From NCBI GenBank assembly GCA_022794255.1, contig JAAWEL010000061.1:1-45878 (forward strand): DNA of 45,878 bases, in the 5' to 3' direction. The notes under the pieces were generated by a model. That model saw nothing but the letters and a program-made list of their open reading frames with translations, had not been told where the DNA came from and ran no database searches. Source of the stretch: Lachnospiraceae bacterium. GTDB lineage: Bacteria > Bacillota > Clostridia > Lachnospirales > Lachnospiraceae. Made by a program: the position numbers and the translations under genes. Positions 15,389 to 24,780 of the stretch are shown here, piece after piece (the first letter of the stretch is position 1; each line of letters begins with the position of its first letter).

Positions 15389-17392
15389 ATGAGCCAGTTA
15401 GACACAATGTCAGTCAATGCGATCCGTATATTGTCAGCAGACGCAATCCAGAAAGCCAACTCCGGTCATCCCGGCCTGCCCCTGGGCTGTGCTCCGATGG
15501 CATATGAACTGTGGATGAATCATCTAAATCACAATCCGGCAGATCCGCAATGGGAGAACAGAGACCGATTTGTTTTGTCCGGCGGACATGGGTCCATGCT
15601 TCTTTACTCTTTGCTTCATCTGTTTGGATATGGAGATTTGTCAAGAGAAGATATAATGGAGTTCCGACAGATGGGGTCTAAGACTCCGGGGCATCCGGAG
15701 TATGGACATACCATCGGGGTGGAGGCAACGACCGGGCCCTTGGGAGCAGGCATGGGTATGGCAGTTGGCATGGCGATTGCGGAGGAACACCTGGCCTCTG
15801 TATTTAACAAGGAGGATTATCCGGTGGTGGATCATTACACCTATGCCTTGGGTGGTGATGGATGTATGATGGAGGGGATCAGCTCAGAAGCATTTTCCCT
15901 TGCTGGAACTTTAAAACTCAATAAACTGATTGTTTTGTATGATTCCAACAGGATATCCATAGAGGGAGACACAGATATTACTTTTTCTGAGGATGTGGCA
16001 AAGCGGATGGAAGCTTTTGGATTCCAGACACTTTTGGTGGAAGATGGCAATGATCTGGAGGCCATTGGACGGGCCATTGAGGAGGCGAAGGCTGACAAGG
16101 AGCATCCATCTTTCATAACAATCCGCACAGAGATTGGGTACGGATGTCCGGCAAAGCAGGGCAAGGCAAGCGCCCATGGGGAACCTTTAGGAGAGGACAA
16201 TGTGGAGGCACTTAGGAATACTTTAGGCTGGGAGTATGGGGAGCCTTTTTACGTACCAGAGGAGGTTTATGACCATTTTCGGGAGAACGCAAAGGAAAAG
16301 GCGGAGACAGAGGCCGCCTGGAAGGTGATGTTTGCTGCCTATTGTCAGGAGTATCCTGAGATGGAAGAGCTGTGGAGTCAATACTATGCCGGAGGAAGAG
16401 AGGCCGCAGAGGCGCTTTTGGCTGATGAAAAGCTGTGGTCCGGAACAAAAAAGGCAGATGCTACCAGGAATGTTTCCGGAAAGTTGCTTAACCTCTTAAA
16501 GGATTTGCAGCCCAATATGATAGGGGGATCCGCAGATTTGGGACCCTCCAACAAAACGATCATGAATGGGGCAGGGGATTTTACAGCAAAAAATCCCGGA
16601 GGCAGGAATTTGCATTTCGGAGTTCGGGAGCTGGCCATGACAGCGATTGGCAACGGGATTCTGCTTCACGGAGGGATGAGAGCTTATGTGGCTACATTCT
16701 TTGTGTTCAGTGATTATGTAAAGCCTATGGCCCGTCTGTCGGCCCTTATGAATTTGCCTCTGACTTTTGTGTTTACTCATGACAGTATTGGCGTGGGGGA
16801 GGACGGGCCTACTCATGAGCCGGTAGAGCAGCTTGCCATGTTTCGTTCCATTCCCAATTTTCATGTGATCCGTCCCTGTGACGGCGTGGAGACAGCAGCG
16901 GCCTGGTATAATGCTATGGTGTCGGATAAGACTCCCACTGCACTGGTTCTAAGCCGTCAGGCTCTTCCTGTGGTGGAAGGTACCAGCCGGGAAGCGTTAA
17001 AAGGCGCTTACGTCTTGGATGATTGTCAGGGAACCCCAGAGCTTATACTGATCGCATCCGGCTCTGAGGTGAGCCTGGCTGTGGAAGCTAAGAAATTGCT
17101 TGAAGGAGATGGAAGGAGTGTCAGGGTCGTGTCCATGCCGTCCATGGAGATCTTTGAAGAGCAGACCAGAGAGTACAAAGAATCCGTGCTTCCCGGCGAA
17201 GTACGTAAACGGGTGGCTGTTGAGGCCTTGGGTGGTTTTGGATGGCACCGTTATGTGGGGCTGGACGGTGCGCTGGTGACAATGAACGGGTTTGGCGCTA
17301 GTGCTCCGGCAGCAGAGCTGTTTGAACATTTCGGGTTTACAGCAGAGCATGTGGCGGAAGTGGCGCGGGCCTTGTTCCCTGAGGATATTTGA
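15389..17392 (+). CDS. tkt: Transketolase
   Basis: This 667-residue thiamine-diphosphate enzyme transfers two-carbon units between sugar phosphates in the non-oxidative pentose phosphate pathway. It is full length with all three domains. Seen motifs are [15 protein letters not shown] at the N-terminus, [13 protein letters not shown] (ThDP and metal site, near 155), [14 protein letters not shown] (near 410, catalytic Glu) and [16 protein letters not shown] (near 470, transketolase signature). ATG 15389 follows GAGGAGG. It is probably read from the promoter before the DUF5711 gene and ends at a strong terminator. Confidence 0.97.
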   Translation: MSQLDTMSVNAIRILSADAIQKANSGHPGLPLGCAPMAYELWMNHLNHNPADPQWENRDRFVLSGGHGSMLLYSLLHLFGYGDLSREDIMEFRQMGSKTPGHPEYGHTIGVEATTGPLGAGMGMAVGMAIAEEHLASVFNKEDYPVVDHYTYALGGDGCMMEGISSEAFSLAGTLKLNKLIVLYDSNRISIEGDTDITFSEDVAKRMEAFGFQTLLVEDGNDLEAIGRAIEEAKADKEHPSFITIRTEIGYGCPAKQGKASAHGEPLGEDNVEALRNTLGWEYGEPFYVPEEVYDHFRENAKEKAETEAAWKVMFAAYCQEYPEMEELWSQYYAGGREAAEALLADEKLWSGTKKADATRNVSGKLLNLLKDLQPNMIGGSADLGPSNKTIMNGAGDFTAKNPGGRNLHFGVRELAMTAIGNGILLHGGMRAYVATFFVFSDYVKPMARLSALMNLPLTFVFTHDSIGVGEDGPTHEPVEQLAMFRSIPNFHVIRPCDGVETAAAWYNAMVSDKTPTALVLSRQALPVVEGTSREALKGAYVLDDCQGTPELILIASGSEVSLAVEAKKLLEGDGRSVRVVSMPSMEIFEEQTREYKESVLPGEVRKRVAVEALGGFGWHRYVGLDGALVTMNGFGASAPAAELFEHFGFTAEHVAEVARALFPEDI

Positions 17393-17410
17393 AAATTAAA
17401 ACAGATATAT

Positions 17411-17452
17411 GCCTGGCTTTCTATGGACTATATGGAAGGCCAGGCGTTTTTA
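17411..17452 (+). terminator. Intrinsic terminator after transketolase
   Basis: GCCTGGC (17411-17417) and GCCAGGC (17439-17445) form a perfect 7-bp stem that can be lengthened inward, followed by GTTTTTAT. It begins 18 bases after the tkt stop. Confidence 0.88.
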
Positions 17453-17463
17453 TACACTTCTGC

Positions 17464-17492
17464 TTGCAATCGAAAGTAGTTTCTTTTATACT
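17464..17492 (+). promoter_or_regulatory. Sigma-A promoter of the glucokinase gene
   Basis: TTGCAA (17464-17469), 17 bases, TATACT (17487-17492), directly after the tkt terminator and about 70 bases before the glk ATG. Confidence 0.82.
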
Positions 17493-17561
17493 ACAGATAA
17501 TGACCTGTTTGGGGAGGAAACATTGAAAACCGGAGGGTCGGAACAAAAGGAGGGGAAAACC

Positions 17562-18506
17562 ATGGAAAGAACATGTATTGGCATTGACATTGGAGGAACC
17601 ACGGTGAAGCTGGGGCTTTTTACGGTTGAAGGTGAGCTGTTAGAGAAGTGGGAAGTGCCGACAAGAAAGGAAGAAGGGGGAAAAAACATTCTTCCGGATG
17701 TGGCGGCCTCGATCCGAAAAGTGCTAAAGGAGAAGGGGCTTTGTTTAGAAGATGTAGTGGGAGCTGGCATGGGTGTGCCAGGCCCTGTGCTGCCAGACGG
17801 ATATGTGGAAGTGTGTGTGAATCTGGGATGGAGGGATATGAACCCTCAGAGGGAGCTGAGCGATCTTTTGGATGGTCTGCCGGTGAAGAGCGGCAATGAT
17901 GCCAATGTGGCTGCCTTAGGAGAAATGTGGCAGGGCGGAGGTAAGGGCTATACGGATATTTTGATGGTTACTCTGGGAACTGGCGTGGGAGGCGGTTTGA
18001 TCATCGATGAGAAGATTATTGCCGGTAAGCATGGGCTGGGCGGTGAGATCGGGCATATTCATGTACGGGATGAAGAGTGGGAGCATTGTAACTGCGGCGG
18101 AGTGGGATGTTTGGAACAGATTGCCAGTGCCACCGGAATCGCCCGGGAGGCAAGAAGAAAGATGGCCGGATCCGATACACCCTCTTCCATGAGAAAATAT
18201 GGAGATGAAATCACGGCCAAAAATGTGATGGATGAAGCAAAGGCCGGTGATGCTATGGCTATGGAAGTGGCAGAGACTGTAGGGCGGTATCTTGGCCTTA
18301 TGCTGGCACAGATAGTTATGACGATTGATCCGGAAATGTTTGTAATCGGAGGTGGTGTATCCAGGGCAGGCCAGTTTTTAATTGACCGGATTGAGAAGTA
18401 TTATGAACACTATACACCGATCTCTAAAAATAAAGGAAAGATTGGCCTGGCCAAGTTGGGCAATGATGCCGGGATCTATGGGGCTGCGAGGCTGATGTTG
18501 GATTAA
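17562..18506 (+). CDS. glk: ROK family glucokinase
   Basis: This 314-residue cytosolic kinase phosphorylates glucose to glucose 6-phosphate with ATP. Motifs: phosphate loop GIDIGGTTVKLGLF at residues 6-19, GNDANVAALGE (catalytic Asp), LGTGVGGG, and the ROK zinc motif HCNCGGVGCLEQ. No N-terminal helix-turn-helix is present, so it is an enzyme and not a repressor. ATG 17562 follows AAAGGAGG. It is a single gene with its own promoter; the sugar ABC locus at the right end carries a ROK protein of the regulatory type, a different class. Confidence 0.95.
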   Translation: MERTCIGIDIGGTTVKLGLFTVEGELLEKWEVPTRKEEGGKNILPDVAASIRKVLKEKGLCLEDVVGAGMGVPGPVLPDGYVEVCVNLGWRDMNPQRELSDLLDGLPVKSGNDANVAALGEMWQGGGKGYTDILMVTLGTGVGGGLIIDEKIIAGKHGLGGEIGHIHVRDEEWEHCNCGGVGCLEQIASATGIAREARRKMAGSDTPSSMRKYGDEITAKNVMDEAKAGDAMAMEVAETVGRYLGLMLAQIVMTIDPEMFVIGGGVSRAGQFLIDRIEKYYEHYTPISKNKGKIGLAKLGNDAGIYGAARLMLD

Positions 18507-18704
18507 AAACTTTTTCAAGGCTGAGATTCACAGGATATGGTATAAAATGAGGAGACCCGGTGGACTTTCGTCCAACCGGGCAATTATGAAAAATCTATGT
18601 GCAATTTGGCTAGTGAATTAAAGAAAAACCATAAGTTTCTATGCATTTAGTATAAAAATAAAATGTGAACGGAATATGAACACAATGTAAATAGATTGTA
18701 ACGG
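18507..18704 (+). other. Intergenic region with a GC-rich hairpin
   Basis: This A/T-rich spacer contains a GC-rich stem-loop at 18556-18580: CCCGGTGGAC pairs with GTCCAACCGGG (one bulged A) around the loop TTTC. No T-run follows on either strand, so it is not a classic terminator. A TATAAA-like sequence lies 13 bases upstream. It may stabilise the 3' end of glk mRNA or belong to a short transcript. No gene is seen. Confidence 0.45.
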
Positions 18705-18733
18705 TTGCTTGATGGATGGTGACATGTTATAAT
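18705..18733 (+). promoter_or_regulatory. Promoter of the pyrophosphatase operon
   Basis: TTGCTT (18705-18710), 17 bases, and a perfect TATAAT (18728-18733) preceded by TGT, an extended -10. The -10 overlaps an ATG at 18732, which excludes that codon as the translation start. Confidence 0.75.
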
Positions 18734-18773
18734 GCGAAAGGAACACTGGCAGAGATTTTCAGGGGAGGTTCTT

Positions 18774-20441
18774 ATGTCAGAGGAGAGAGCAAGAAAAACG
18801 ATTGTAATTGGCCACAAAAATCCGGATACGGATTCCATCTGCTCAGCCATTTGCTATGCGAAGCTGAAAAGAGAGGTTACTGGAAAGGAATATGAACCGG
18901 GCCGGGCGGGGCATATTAACGAGGAGACTCAGTTTGTGTTAAAATATTTTGGGGTTGAGGCACCTAAGCTGATAGAGAATGTAAAGACCCAGGTTAAGGA
19001 TATTGATATTCGGGAGACAGAAGGGGTAGACAGGAGTATTTCCCTTAAAAAGGCATGGAACCTGATGCAGGATGCCAATGTGGTGACTTTGCCGGCAGTC
19101 AGCAGCAGTGGAACATTGGAGGGACTTATCACAGTTGGTGACATTACCAAGTCCTACATGAATGTCTATGACAGCAGTATTCTTTCCAAAGCCCGTACCC
19201 AGTACAGCAATATCCTTGAGACCCTAGAAGGGGCATTGGTAGTGGGGGATGAGACGGAGTACTTTAGGGAGGGAAAAGTACTGGTTGCGGCGGCCAATCC
19301 AGATATGATGGAATATTATATCTCTCCTCATGATCTGGTGATATTAGGTAACCGGTATGAATCCCAGCTTTGCGCCATTGAGATGGAGGCGGGCTGTATT
19401 ATTGTCTGTGAGGGAGCTGCTGTCTCCATGACTATCCGGAAGCTGGCCCAGGAACGGGGATGTACGGTGATGACCACGCCCTATGATACCTACACAGCCG
19501 CCCGCTTGATCAATCAGAGTATGCCGATTAGCTATTTTATGCGGACAGAGAATCTGATCACGTTTGAGGACGGAGATTATATCGATGAGATAAAAGAGGT
19601 AATGACCAGTAAAAGACACCGGGATTTTCCAATACTTGACAAGGATGGGAAATATAAGGGGATGATTTCCAGAAGGAACCTTTTGGGAGCCCGGGGCAAG
19701 CAGATTGTTTTGGTGGATCACAATGAGAAAAATCAGGCTGTAGAGGGGATCGAAAATGCTGAGATTTTGGAGATTATAGACCATCATAAGCTGGGGACGG
19801 TTGAGACGATTGCACCGGTTTTTTTCCGTAATCAGCCGGTGGGTTGTACAGCCACCATTGTTTATCAAATGTATAATGAAAATAATGTGGAGATCGACAA
19901 AAGAACAGCAGGCCTTTTGTGCAGCGCAATCATCTCAGATACCCTGCTGTTTCGTTCCCCTACCTGTACACGGATCGATCAGCTGGCAGCTTTGGCCTTG
20001 GCAGCCACAGCAGGGATTTCCATTGACCGCTATGCATCGGATATGTTTGCTGCCGGAAGCAATTTAAAGGGCAAAAGTGATGAGGAGATTTTTTATCAGG
20101 ATTTCAAGCGTTTCAGCGCGGGAAAGGTGTCTTTTGGGGTGGCGCAGATCAGCTCTCTCAATGAAAAAGAGCTGACGGAGCTTAAGGAAAGGATGAGCGA
20201 GTACTTAAAGAAAGCCAAGCAGGAGCATCAGGTGGATATGCTCTTCTTTATGTTGACAAATATTCTTATGGAGTCGACAGAGCTTCTCTGTGAGGGGATT
20301 GGGGCTGCCAATCTTATCCGGCAGGCATTCCATATAGGAACAGAGGAGGACGTGGAAGAAGGGGATACAGTGGCATTGCCGGGGGTGGTTTCCAGGAAGA
20401 AACAGCTGATTCCGGCGATTATGATTGCCTGTGAGGAATAG
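18774..20441 (+). CDS. ppaC: Manganese-dependent inorganic pyrophosphatase with CBS and DRTGG domains
   Basis: This 555-residue family II pyrophosphatase hydrolyses PPi to phosphate in the cytosol. The DHH phosphoesterase core is split by a regulatory insert: VIGHKNPDTDSICSA at the N-terminus supplies metal ligands, then a CBS domain (about 65-125), a DRTGG-like domain (about 130-240), a second CBS (about 245-300), then EIIDHHKLG (about 335) and the DHHA2 domain. CBS-containing members are known to be inhibited by AMP/ADP and activated by ATP or diadenosine polyphosphates, so control by energy charge is expected. ATG 18774 follows GGGGAGG. It heads an operon with four tightly spaced genes. 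Confidence 0.93.
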   Translation: MSEERARKTIVIGHKNPDTDSICSAICYAKLKREVTGKEYEPGRAGHINEETQFVLKYFGVEAPKLIENVKTQVKDIDIRETEGVDRSISLKKAWNLMQDANVVTLPAVSSSGTLEGLITVGDITKSYMNVYDSSILSKARTQYSNILETLEGALVVGDETEYFREGKVLVAAANPDMMEYYISPHDLVILGNRYESQLCAIEMEAGCIIVCEGAAVSMTIRKLAQERGCTVMTTPYDTYTAARLINQSMPISYFMRTENLITFEDGDYIDEIKEVMTSKRHRDFPILDKDGKYKGMISRRNLLGARGKQIVLVDHNEKNQAVEGIENAEILEIIDHHKLGTVETIAPVFFRNQPVGCTATIVYQMYNENNVEIDKRTAGLLCSAIISDTLLFRSPTCTRIDQLAALALAATAGISIDRYASDMFAAGSNLKGKSDEEIFYQDFKRFSAGKVSFGVAQISSLNEKELTELKERMSEYLKKAKQEHQVDMLFFMLTNILMESTELLCEGIGAANLIRQAFHIGTEEDVEEGDTVALPGVVSRKKQLIPAIMIACEE

Positions 20442-20449
20442 AGAAAATA

Positions 20450-21055
20450 ATGGACATAAAAAAAGAACGGGAAATGTGGAAGCCAGGCAATATGCTTTAT
20501 CCGGTGCCAGCTGTTATGATAAGCTGTAAAAGGCCGGGGGAGGCTGCCAATATTATTACAGTTGCATGGGCAGGAACTGTCTGCTCGGATCCTCCCATGC
20601 TTTCCATTTCTGTGCGGAAAGAACGGTATTCTTATGATATTATCCGGGAAAGCAAAGAATTTGTGGTCAATCTGGTGAACCGGCATCTGGTCCGTGAGGC
20701 GGATTACTGTGGGGTAAGGTCAGGAAGAGATGTGGATAAATTTAAGGAGCTGGGGCTGACTCCCATTGCTCTGCCTGATGTGGCAGCGCCGGGGATTGGG
20801 GAAAGCCCGGTTTGTCTGGAGTGCAAGGTGACCCGACAGATTCCTTTGGGAAGCCATGACATGTTTTTGGCAGAGGTGCTGGGGGTATCCATTGACGGGC
20901 AGTATCTGGACAAAAAGGGAAAATTCCATCTTAACCGCTGCGGGTTGGCTGCTTACTCTCATGGTGAGTATTTTGCCTTGGGGGAGAGACTGGGAAGCTT
21001 TGGATATTCGGTGAGAAAGAATGGGACAAAAAGAACGGGAAAGATGCGAAGATGA
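20450..21055 (+). CDS. Flavin reductase-like FMN-binding protein
   Basis: This 201-residue protein belongs to the flavin-reductase-like split-barrel family. Typical parts are YPVPAVMISC, NIITVAWAGTVCSDPPMLSISV at the flavin pocket (read as two adjacent blocks), RESKEFVVNL and DKFKELGLT. It probably binds FMN and uses NAD(P)H; the partner is unknown. It starts 8 bases after ppaC and overlaps the next gene by 4 bases (ATGA), so it is part of the operon. Confidence 0.88.
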   Translation: MDIKKEREMWKPGNMLYPVPAVMISCKRPGEAANIITVAWAGTVCSDPPMLSISVRKERYSYDIIRESKEFVVNLVNRHLVREADYCGVRSGRDVDKFKELGLTPIALPDVAAPGIGESPVCLECKVTRQIPLGSHDMFLAEVLGVSIDGQYLDKKGKFHLNRCGLAAYSHGEYFALGERLGSFGYSVRKNGTKRTGKMRR

Positions 21056-21564
21056 AATCAAACATTACATTGATCGGGATGCCGGCTTCCGGCAAAAGCA
21101 CCATCGGAGTTTTGCTGGCAAAGCGTCTGGGATATTCTTTTGTGGATGTGGATATTGTAATCCAGGAAAAGACAGGAAAGCTGCTTAAGGAGATCCTTAA
21201 AGAGCAGGGCCCAGACGGTTTTTTGCAGGTGGAGGACCGGATCAATCAGGAGCTGAATGTAAAACATTCTGTGATAGCTCCCGGGGGCAGTGTGATCTAT
21301 GGAAAGAAGGCCATGGAACATTTGCAGGAGATCAGCCAGGTGGTGTATTTGAAGCTGGAATATGAGGAAGTGGAAAGCCGGCTGAGGGATCTGGTGGACC
21401 GGGGAGTGGTCTTAAGACCAGGTATGACATTACAAGATCTCTACAGGGAGAGGACTCCTTTGTATGAGCGGTATGCGGACATTACGGTCAGTGAAGGGAC
21501 CCGGGGACCGTGGGCTGTTGTGGATGAGTTGAGAACAATTATGGAAAAGAGGAGGAAACTATGA
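21052..21564 (+). CDS. Shikimate kinase-like P-loop kinase with altered substrate site
   Basis: This 170-residue protein has the shikimate kinase layout: Walker A GMPASGKST (about 9-17), FVDVD (the Asp pair), a LID with LRPG and RERTPLYERYAD, whose Arg corresponds to Arg136 of E. coli AroK. Two key sites differ. The shikimate-binding FRxxE is FLQVE, so Arg58 becomes Leu, and the GGG motif is shortened to APGGSV. It may phosphorylate shikimate poorly or use another substrate. Four-base overlaps with both neighbours show strong coupling, and the following gene is an apgM/homoserine-kinase-like enzyme. No other aromatic pathway gene is nearby. Confidence 0.82.
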   Translation: MKSNITLIGMPASGKSTIGVLLAKRLGYSFVDVDIVIQEKTGKLLKEILKEQGPDGFLQVEDRINQELNVKHSVIAPGGSVIYGKKAMEHLQEISQVVYLKLEYEEVESRLRDLVDRGVVLRPGMTLQDLYRERTPLYERYADITVSEGTRGPWAVVDELRTIMEKRRKL

Positions 21565-22766
21565 AGTATATTGTAATGCTGGGCGATGGGATGGCGGATT
21601 ATCCCATAGAGGAACTGAATGGAAAGACGCCTCTTCAGATGGCAAAAAAGCCTAATATTGACACTTTGGCCAGGTATGGCCAGATGGGAATGGTAAAGAC
21701 CGTTCCGGACGGAATGAAACCAGGAAGCGATGTGGCCAATCTTGCGGCTATGGGATACAACCCGGTGGATTGCTATACAGGGCGTTCACCTCTGGAGGCA
21801 GTGAGTATTGGAATTGAGATGGCGGACACAGATGTGGCTTTTCGCTGTAATCTGGTAACTTTGTCTGATGAGGCGGAGTATAAGGATAAGACTATGATGG
21901 ATTATAGTTCTGGGGAGATCACCACAGCTGAGGCTGCACAGCTGATTCAGGCTGTGGATAAGGCTTTTCGGACGGAAGAGATCCTTTTTTATCCGGGTAT
22001 TAGCTACCGTCACTGTATGATATGGCATAATGGTCCTGTCGGACTGAATCTGACCCCTCCTCATGATATTTCTGACAGAAAGATCACAGAATATCTTCCG
22101 GAGAATCCGGTGATTCTGGATTTGATGCGCCGCAGCTATGAGGTGCTGAAGGATCATCCAATAAACCAGGCCCGCCAGGCAAAAGGACTGAACCCGGCCA
22201 ATTCCATCTGGCTCTGGGGAGAGGGAACACGTCCTGCAGTTTCCCGGTTTGAGGAAATCTATGGAGTAAAAGGGGCCGTTATTTCTGCTGTGGACCTGAT
22301 CAAGGGTATCGGAATGTGTGCAGGAATGAAGGTTATTGAGGTGGAAGGAGCTACCGGAAACATTGACACCAATTTTAAAGGAAAAGGACAGGCGGCCCTT
22401 CAGACCTTGCTGGAAGGGCAGGATTTGGTATATATCCATGTGGAGGCACCGGATGAATGTGGTCATCACGGGGACCTGAAAGGAAAAATCCGATCCATTG
22501 AGAAGATTGACGAGGAGATTGTAGGGCCGCTCTTAAAAGGCCTTGCTGAGGCCGGGGAGGATTATTCGATTCTGGTGATGCCGGATCACCCTACGCCCAT
22601 AGCTATCAAGACACATGTGGCAGATCCGATTCCTTATTTGATTTACCGGAGCGCCAAAGAGGTCGATTCAGGGATTGATACCTACACAGAAGAGACAGCC
22701 AGAGCTACAGGAAACTATAAAGAGCACGGATATGAGCTGATGAGACAGCTTCTGGATGGCGAATAA
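21561..22766 (+). CDS. Cofactor-independent phosphoglycerate mutase-like enzyme (ApgM family)
   Basis: This 401-residue alkaline phosphatase superfamily protein resembles archaeal-type phosphoglycerate mutase. It has MLGDGMADYP (metal Asp), KPGSDVANLAAMGY (the phospho-accepting Ser), APDECGHHGD and MPDHPTP (metal ligands). The family includes true mutases in glycolysis and a branch of about 400 residues proposed to be homoserine kinases on genomic context; the N-terminus MKYIVMLGDGMADYP recalls that branch. No threonine gene is in the window, so either role is possible. It overlaps the shikimate-kinase-like gene by 4 bases. Confidence 0.88.
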   Translation: MKYIVMLGDGMADYPIEELNGKTPLQMAKKPNIDTLARYGQMGMVKTVPDGMKPGSDVANLAAMGYNPVDCYTGRSPLEAVSIGIEMADTDVAFRCNLVTLSDEAEYKDKTMMDYSSGEITTAEAAQLIQAVDKAFRTEEILFYPGISYRHCMIWHNGPVGLNLTPPHDISDRKITEYLPENPVILDLMRRSYEVLKDHPINQARQAKGLNPANSIWLWGEGTRPAVSRFEEIYGVKGAVISAVDLIKGIGMCAGMKVIEVEGATGNIDTNFKGKGQAALQTLLEGQDLVYIHVEAPDECGHHGDLKGKIRSIEKIDEEIVGPLLKGLAEAGEDYSILVMPDHPTPIAIKTHVADPIPYLIYRSAKEVDSGIDTYTEETARATGNYKEHGYELMRQLLDGE

Positions 22767-22827
22767 ATACAGCCAAAGGGCCCGGAACGTGGTTGTGGAC
22801 AGGCCTTTGAGGAATGGGAGGTTTTTC

Positions 22828-23700
22828 ATGATAGAGAAATACAGGCACAATGTGATGGTGCGAAGACTGATAACCATTGCCGCAGTGATAGGGTCGGCAT
22901 TGCTGCAGACCTTTGTCATCCAGTCCTTTATACGTCCGGCCCAGCTTCTGTCCGGAGGATTTACAGGGATAGCCATATTGATTGATGACATTGCATCTTT
23001 GTATGGGGGGAGTTTTTCCATTTCCTTGGGGATTCTGGTTTTAAATATTCCGGTGGCATTGTTGTGCAGCAGGAGTATCAGTATCCGGTTTACCTTTTAT
23101 TCCATGATCCAAGTGTTTCTGGCAAGCTTTTTTTTGAAAATATGCAATTTTCAGCCTTTGTTTGATGACCTGATGCTCAATGTGCTGTTTGGCGGATTTT
23201 TGTATGGGATTGCAATCGCCATGGCTCTGCGGGGAAATGCCTCCACTGGTGGAACTGATTTTATTGCCCTTTATGTGTCCAACAAGACGGGACGCTCTAT
23301 ATGGGAGTATGTGTTTGCGGGGAATGTGCTGATTTTGTGTATCTTTGGATATATGTTTGGCTGGCTTTATGCAGGATATTCCATTTTGTTTCAGTTTGTG
23401 TCTACCAAGACGATCTCAGCATTTCACCACCGGTATGAGCGGGTGACTCTTCAAATAACAACCACAAAGGCAGAGGAAATCATCCGCGCTTATGTGTCCC
23501 ATTGCCGCCATGGGATTTCCTGTGTGGAGGCTATGGGCGGGTATAGCCACAAAAAAATGTATCTTCTCCATACGGTGGTGTCCTCCTATGAAGTGTCAGA
23601 GATCATAGCGCTGCTGCGGGCCCAGGATCCTCATATTATTGTAAATATGATAAAAACAGAGAATTTCTATGGGGGATTTTATCAGGCTCCCATGGAGTGA
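22828..23700 (+). CDS. YitT family membrane protein with DUF2179 domain
   Basis: This 290-residue protein has five or more membrane helices with the YitT pattern (FIRPAQLLSGGFTGIAIL, GNASTGGTDFIA) and a C-terminal soluble DUF2179 domain (about 205-290, ITTTKAEEII, then IVNMIKTENFYGGF). YitT proteins are abundant in Firmicutes and have no firmly proven substrate. ATG 22828 follows GGGAGG; an upstream ATG at 22756 overlapping the apgM stop would add 24 residues rich in Arg. It appears to be the last gene of the ppaC operon. Confidence 0.85.
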   Translation: MIEKYRHNVMVRRLITIAAVIGSALLQTFVIQSFIRPAQLLSGGFTGIAILIDDIASLYGGSFSISLGILVLNIPVALLCSRSISIRFTFYSMIQVFLASFFLKICNFQPLFDDLMLNVLFGGFLYGIAIAMALRGNASTGGTDFIALYVSNKTGRSIWEYVFAGNVLILCIFGYMFGWLYAGYSILFQFVSTKTISAFHHRYERVTLQITTTKAEEIIRAYVSHCRHGISCVEAMGGYSHKKMYLLHTVVSSYEVSEIIALLRAQDPHIIVNMIKTENFYGGFYQAPME

Positions 23701-23758
23701 GTTACGGCTCATAACCCTTTCCTGTAAACAGAGTGAATTGGCCGTTTTGGTGAAATTT

Positions 23759-23800
23759 CTATGGTAAATAGGGCGAATATGGGTTATAATGCTACCATAG
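23759..23800 (+). promoter_or_regulatory. Promoter region of punA with flanking 8-bp inverted repeat
   Basis: A perfect TATAAT lies at 23785-23790; no good -35 is visible. CTATGGTA (23759-23766) and TACCATAG (23793-23800) form a perfect inverted repeat that brackets the -10 and the expected transcription start. This is the arrangement of an operator, perhaps a purine-responsive one. Confidence 0.55.
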
Positions 23801-23865
23801 CTATGTAAAATATTGCTGACAAAGCACACCAGTGGCAGAAACAAATCATAGAGGAGGGTGAAGAG

Positions 23866-24696
23866 ATGACTGCAGTATATGAGCGCTTGCAGAATTGCTA
23901 TGAAAGTATTCGGGAGAAAATAAGTATCCAGCCTAAAATCGGTTTGGTATTGGGATCAGGCCTTGGAGACTATGCCGAGAGTATCCAGATTGTTTCCACA
24001 CTGGATTATAACCAGATTGACGGGTTCCCGGTTTCCACAGTCAGCGGTCATAAGGGCCGGTTTGTATTCGGATATGTGGACACGGTGCCAGTGGTGATCA
24101 TGCAGGGGCGTGTCCATTATTATGAGGGATATTCAATGGAGGATGTAGTGCTGCCCATCCGTCTGATGAAGCTGATGGGGACAGAGATCTTGTTTTTGAC
24201 CAATGCTGCAGGCGGAGTGAACTACAATTTTCATGCAGGTGATTTTATGATGATCACAGATCAGATTGCAAGCTTTGTACCCTCGCCGCTTATTGGTCCC
24301 AATATCAGCCAGTTGGGAGAGCGGTTCCCGGATATGAGCCATATCTATGATCCGGAATTGTGCCAGCTTTTGAGACAGATTTCTCATGACTTAAAGATTC
24401 CTCTTCAGGAAGGTACTTATATTCAGCTGACAGGACCTAATTTTGAATCTCCCCATGAGATTCGGATGTGCCGGATCATTGGAGGGGATGCGGTTGGCAT
24501 GAGCACAGCCTGTGAAGCTTTAGCTGCCAATCATATGGGGATGCGGATTTGCGGTATTTCCTGTATTTCCAACATGGCCAGTGGGATGACAGAGCAGCCC
24601 CTCACCCACTCAGAGGTGAAGGAGACTGCAGATCAGGTGGCTCCCAGGTTCAAAAAACTGATTACGGAAGCCATTGTCCGTATGGGTAAAGAATGA
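23866..24696 (+). CDS. punA: Purine nucleoside phosphorylase
   Basis: This 276-residue trimeric-type PNP splits inosine and guanosine with phosphate to base and ribose 1-phosphate in purine salvage. Seen motifs are VLGSGLGDYAE (phosphate site), GHKGRFVFG, MQGRVHYYEGY, LTNAAGGVN, GPNFESPHEIR and ISNMASGM (substrate Asn). The length fits PunA and not the hexameric DeoD class. GGAGGGTG precedes the ATG. It has its own promoter. Confidence 0.96.
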   Translation: MTAVYERLQNCYESIREKISIQPKIGLVLGSGLGDYAESIQIVSTLDYNQIDGFPVSTVSGHKGRFVFGYVDTVPVVIMQGRVHYYEGYSMEDVVLPIRLMKLMGTEILFLTNAAGGVNYNFHAGDFMMITDQIASFVPSPLIGPNISQLGERFPDMSHIYDPELCQLLRQISHDLKIPLQEGTYIQLTGPNFESPHEIRMCRIIGGDAVGMSTACEALAANHMGMRICGISCISNMASGMTEQPLTHSEVKETADQVAPRFKKLITEAIVRMGKE

Positions 24697-24719
24697 GACA
24701 AATGATAAGAAAGTAAGCG

Positions 24720-24748
24720 CAAGAGTTCGCACAGCGAACTCTTGTTTA
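24720..24748 (+). terminator. Hairpin after punA
   Basis: CAAGAGTTCG (24720-24729) and CGAACTCTTG (24735-24744) form a perfect 10-bp stem with a 5-base loop, followed only by TTTATG. Termination may be partial, letting transcription continue into the symporter gene. Confidence 0.65.
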
Positions 24749-24780
24749 TGCAAAAAGAAAATAAAGAGAGGAAGATACCA

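Noticed and set aside
21786..22469. 227-codon frame on the minus strand
   Set aside because: It is opposite the strongly supported apgM-like gene and has no start signals.
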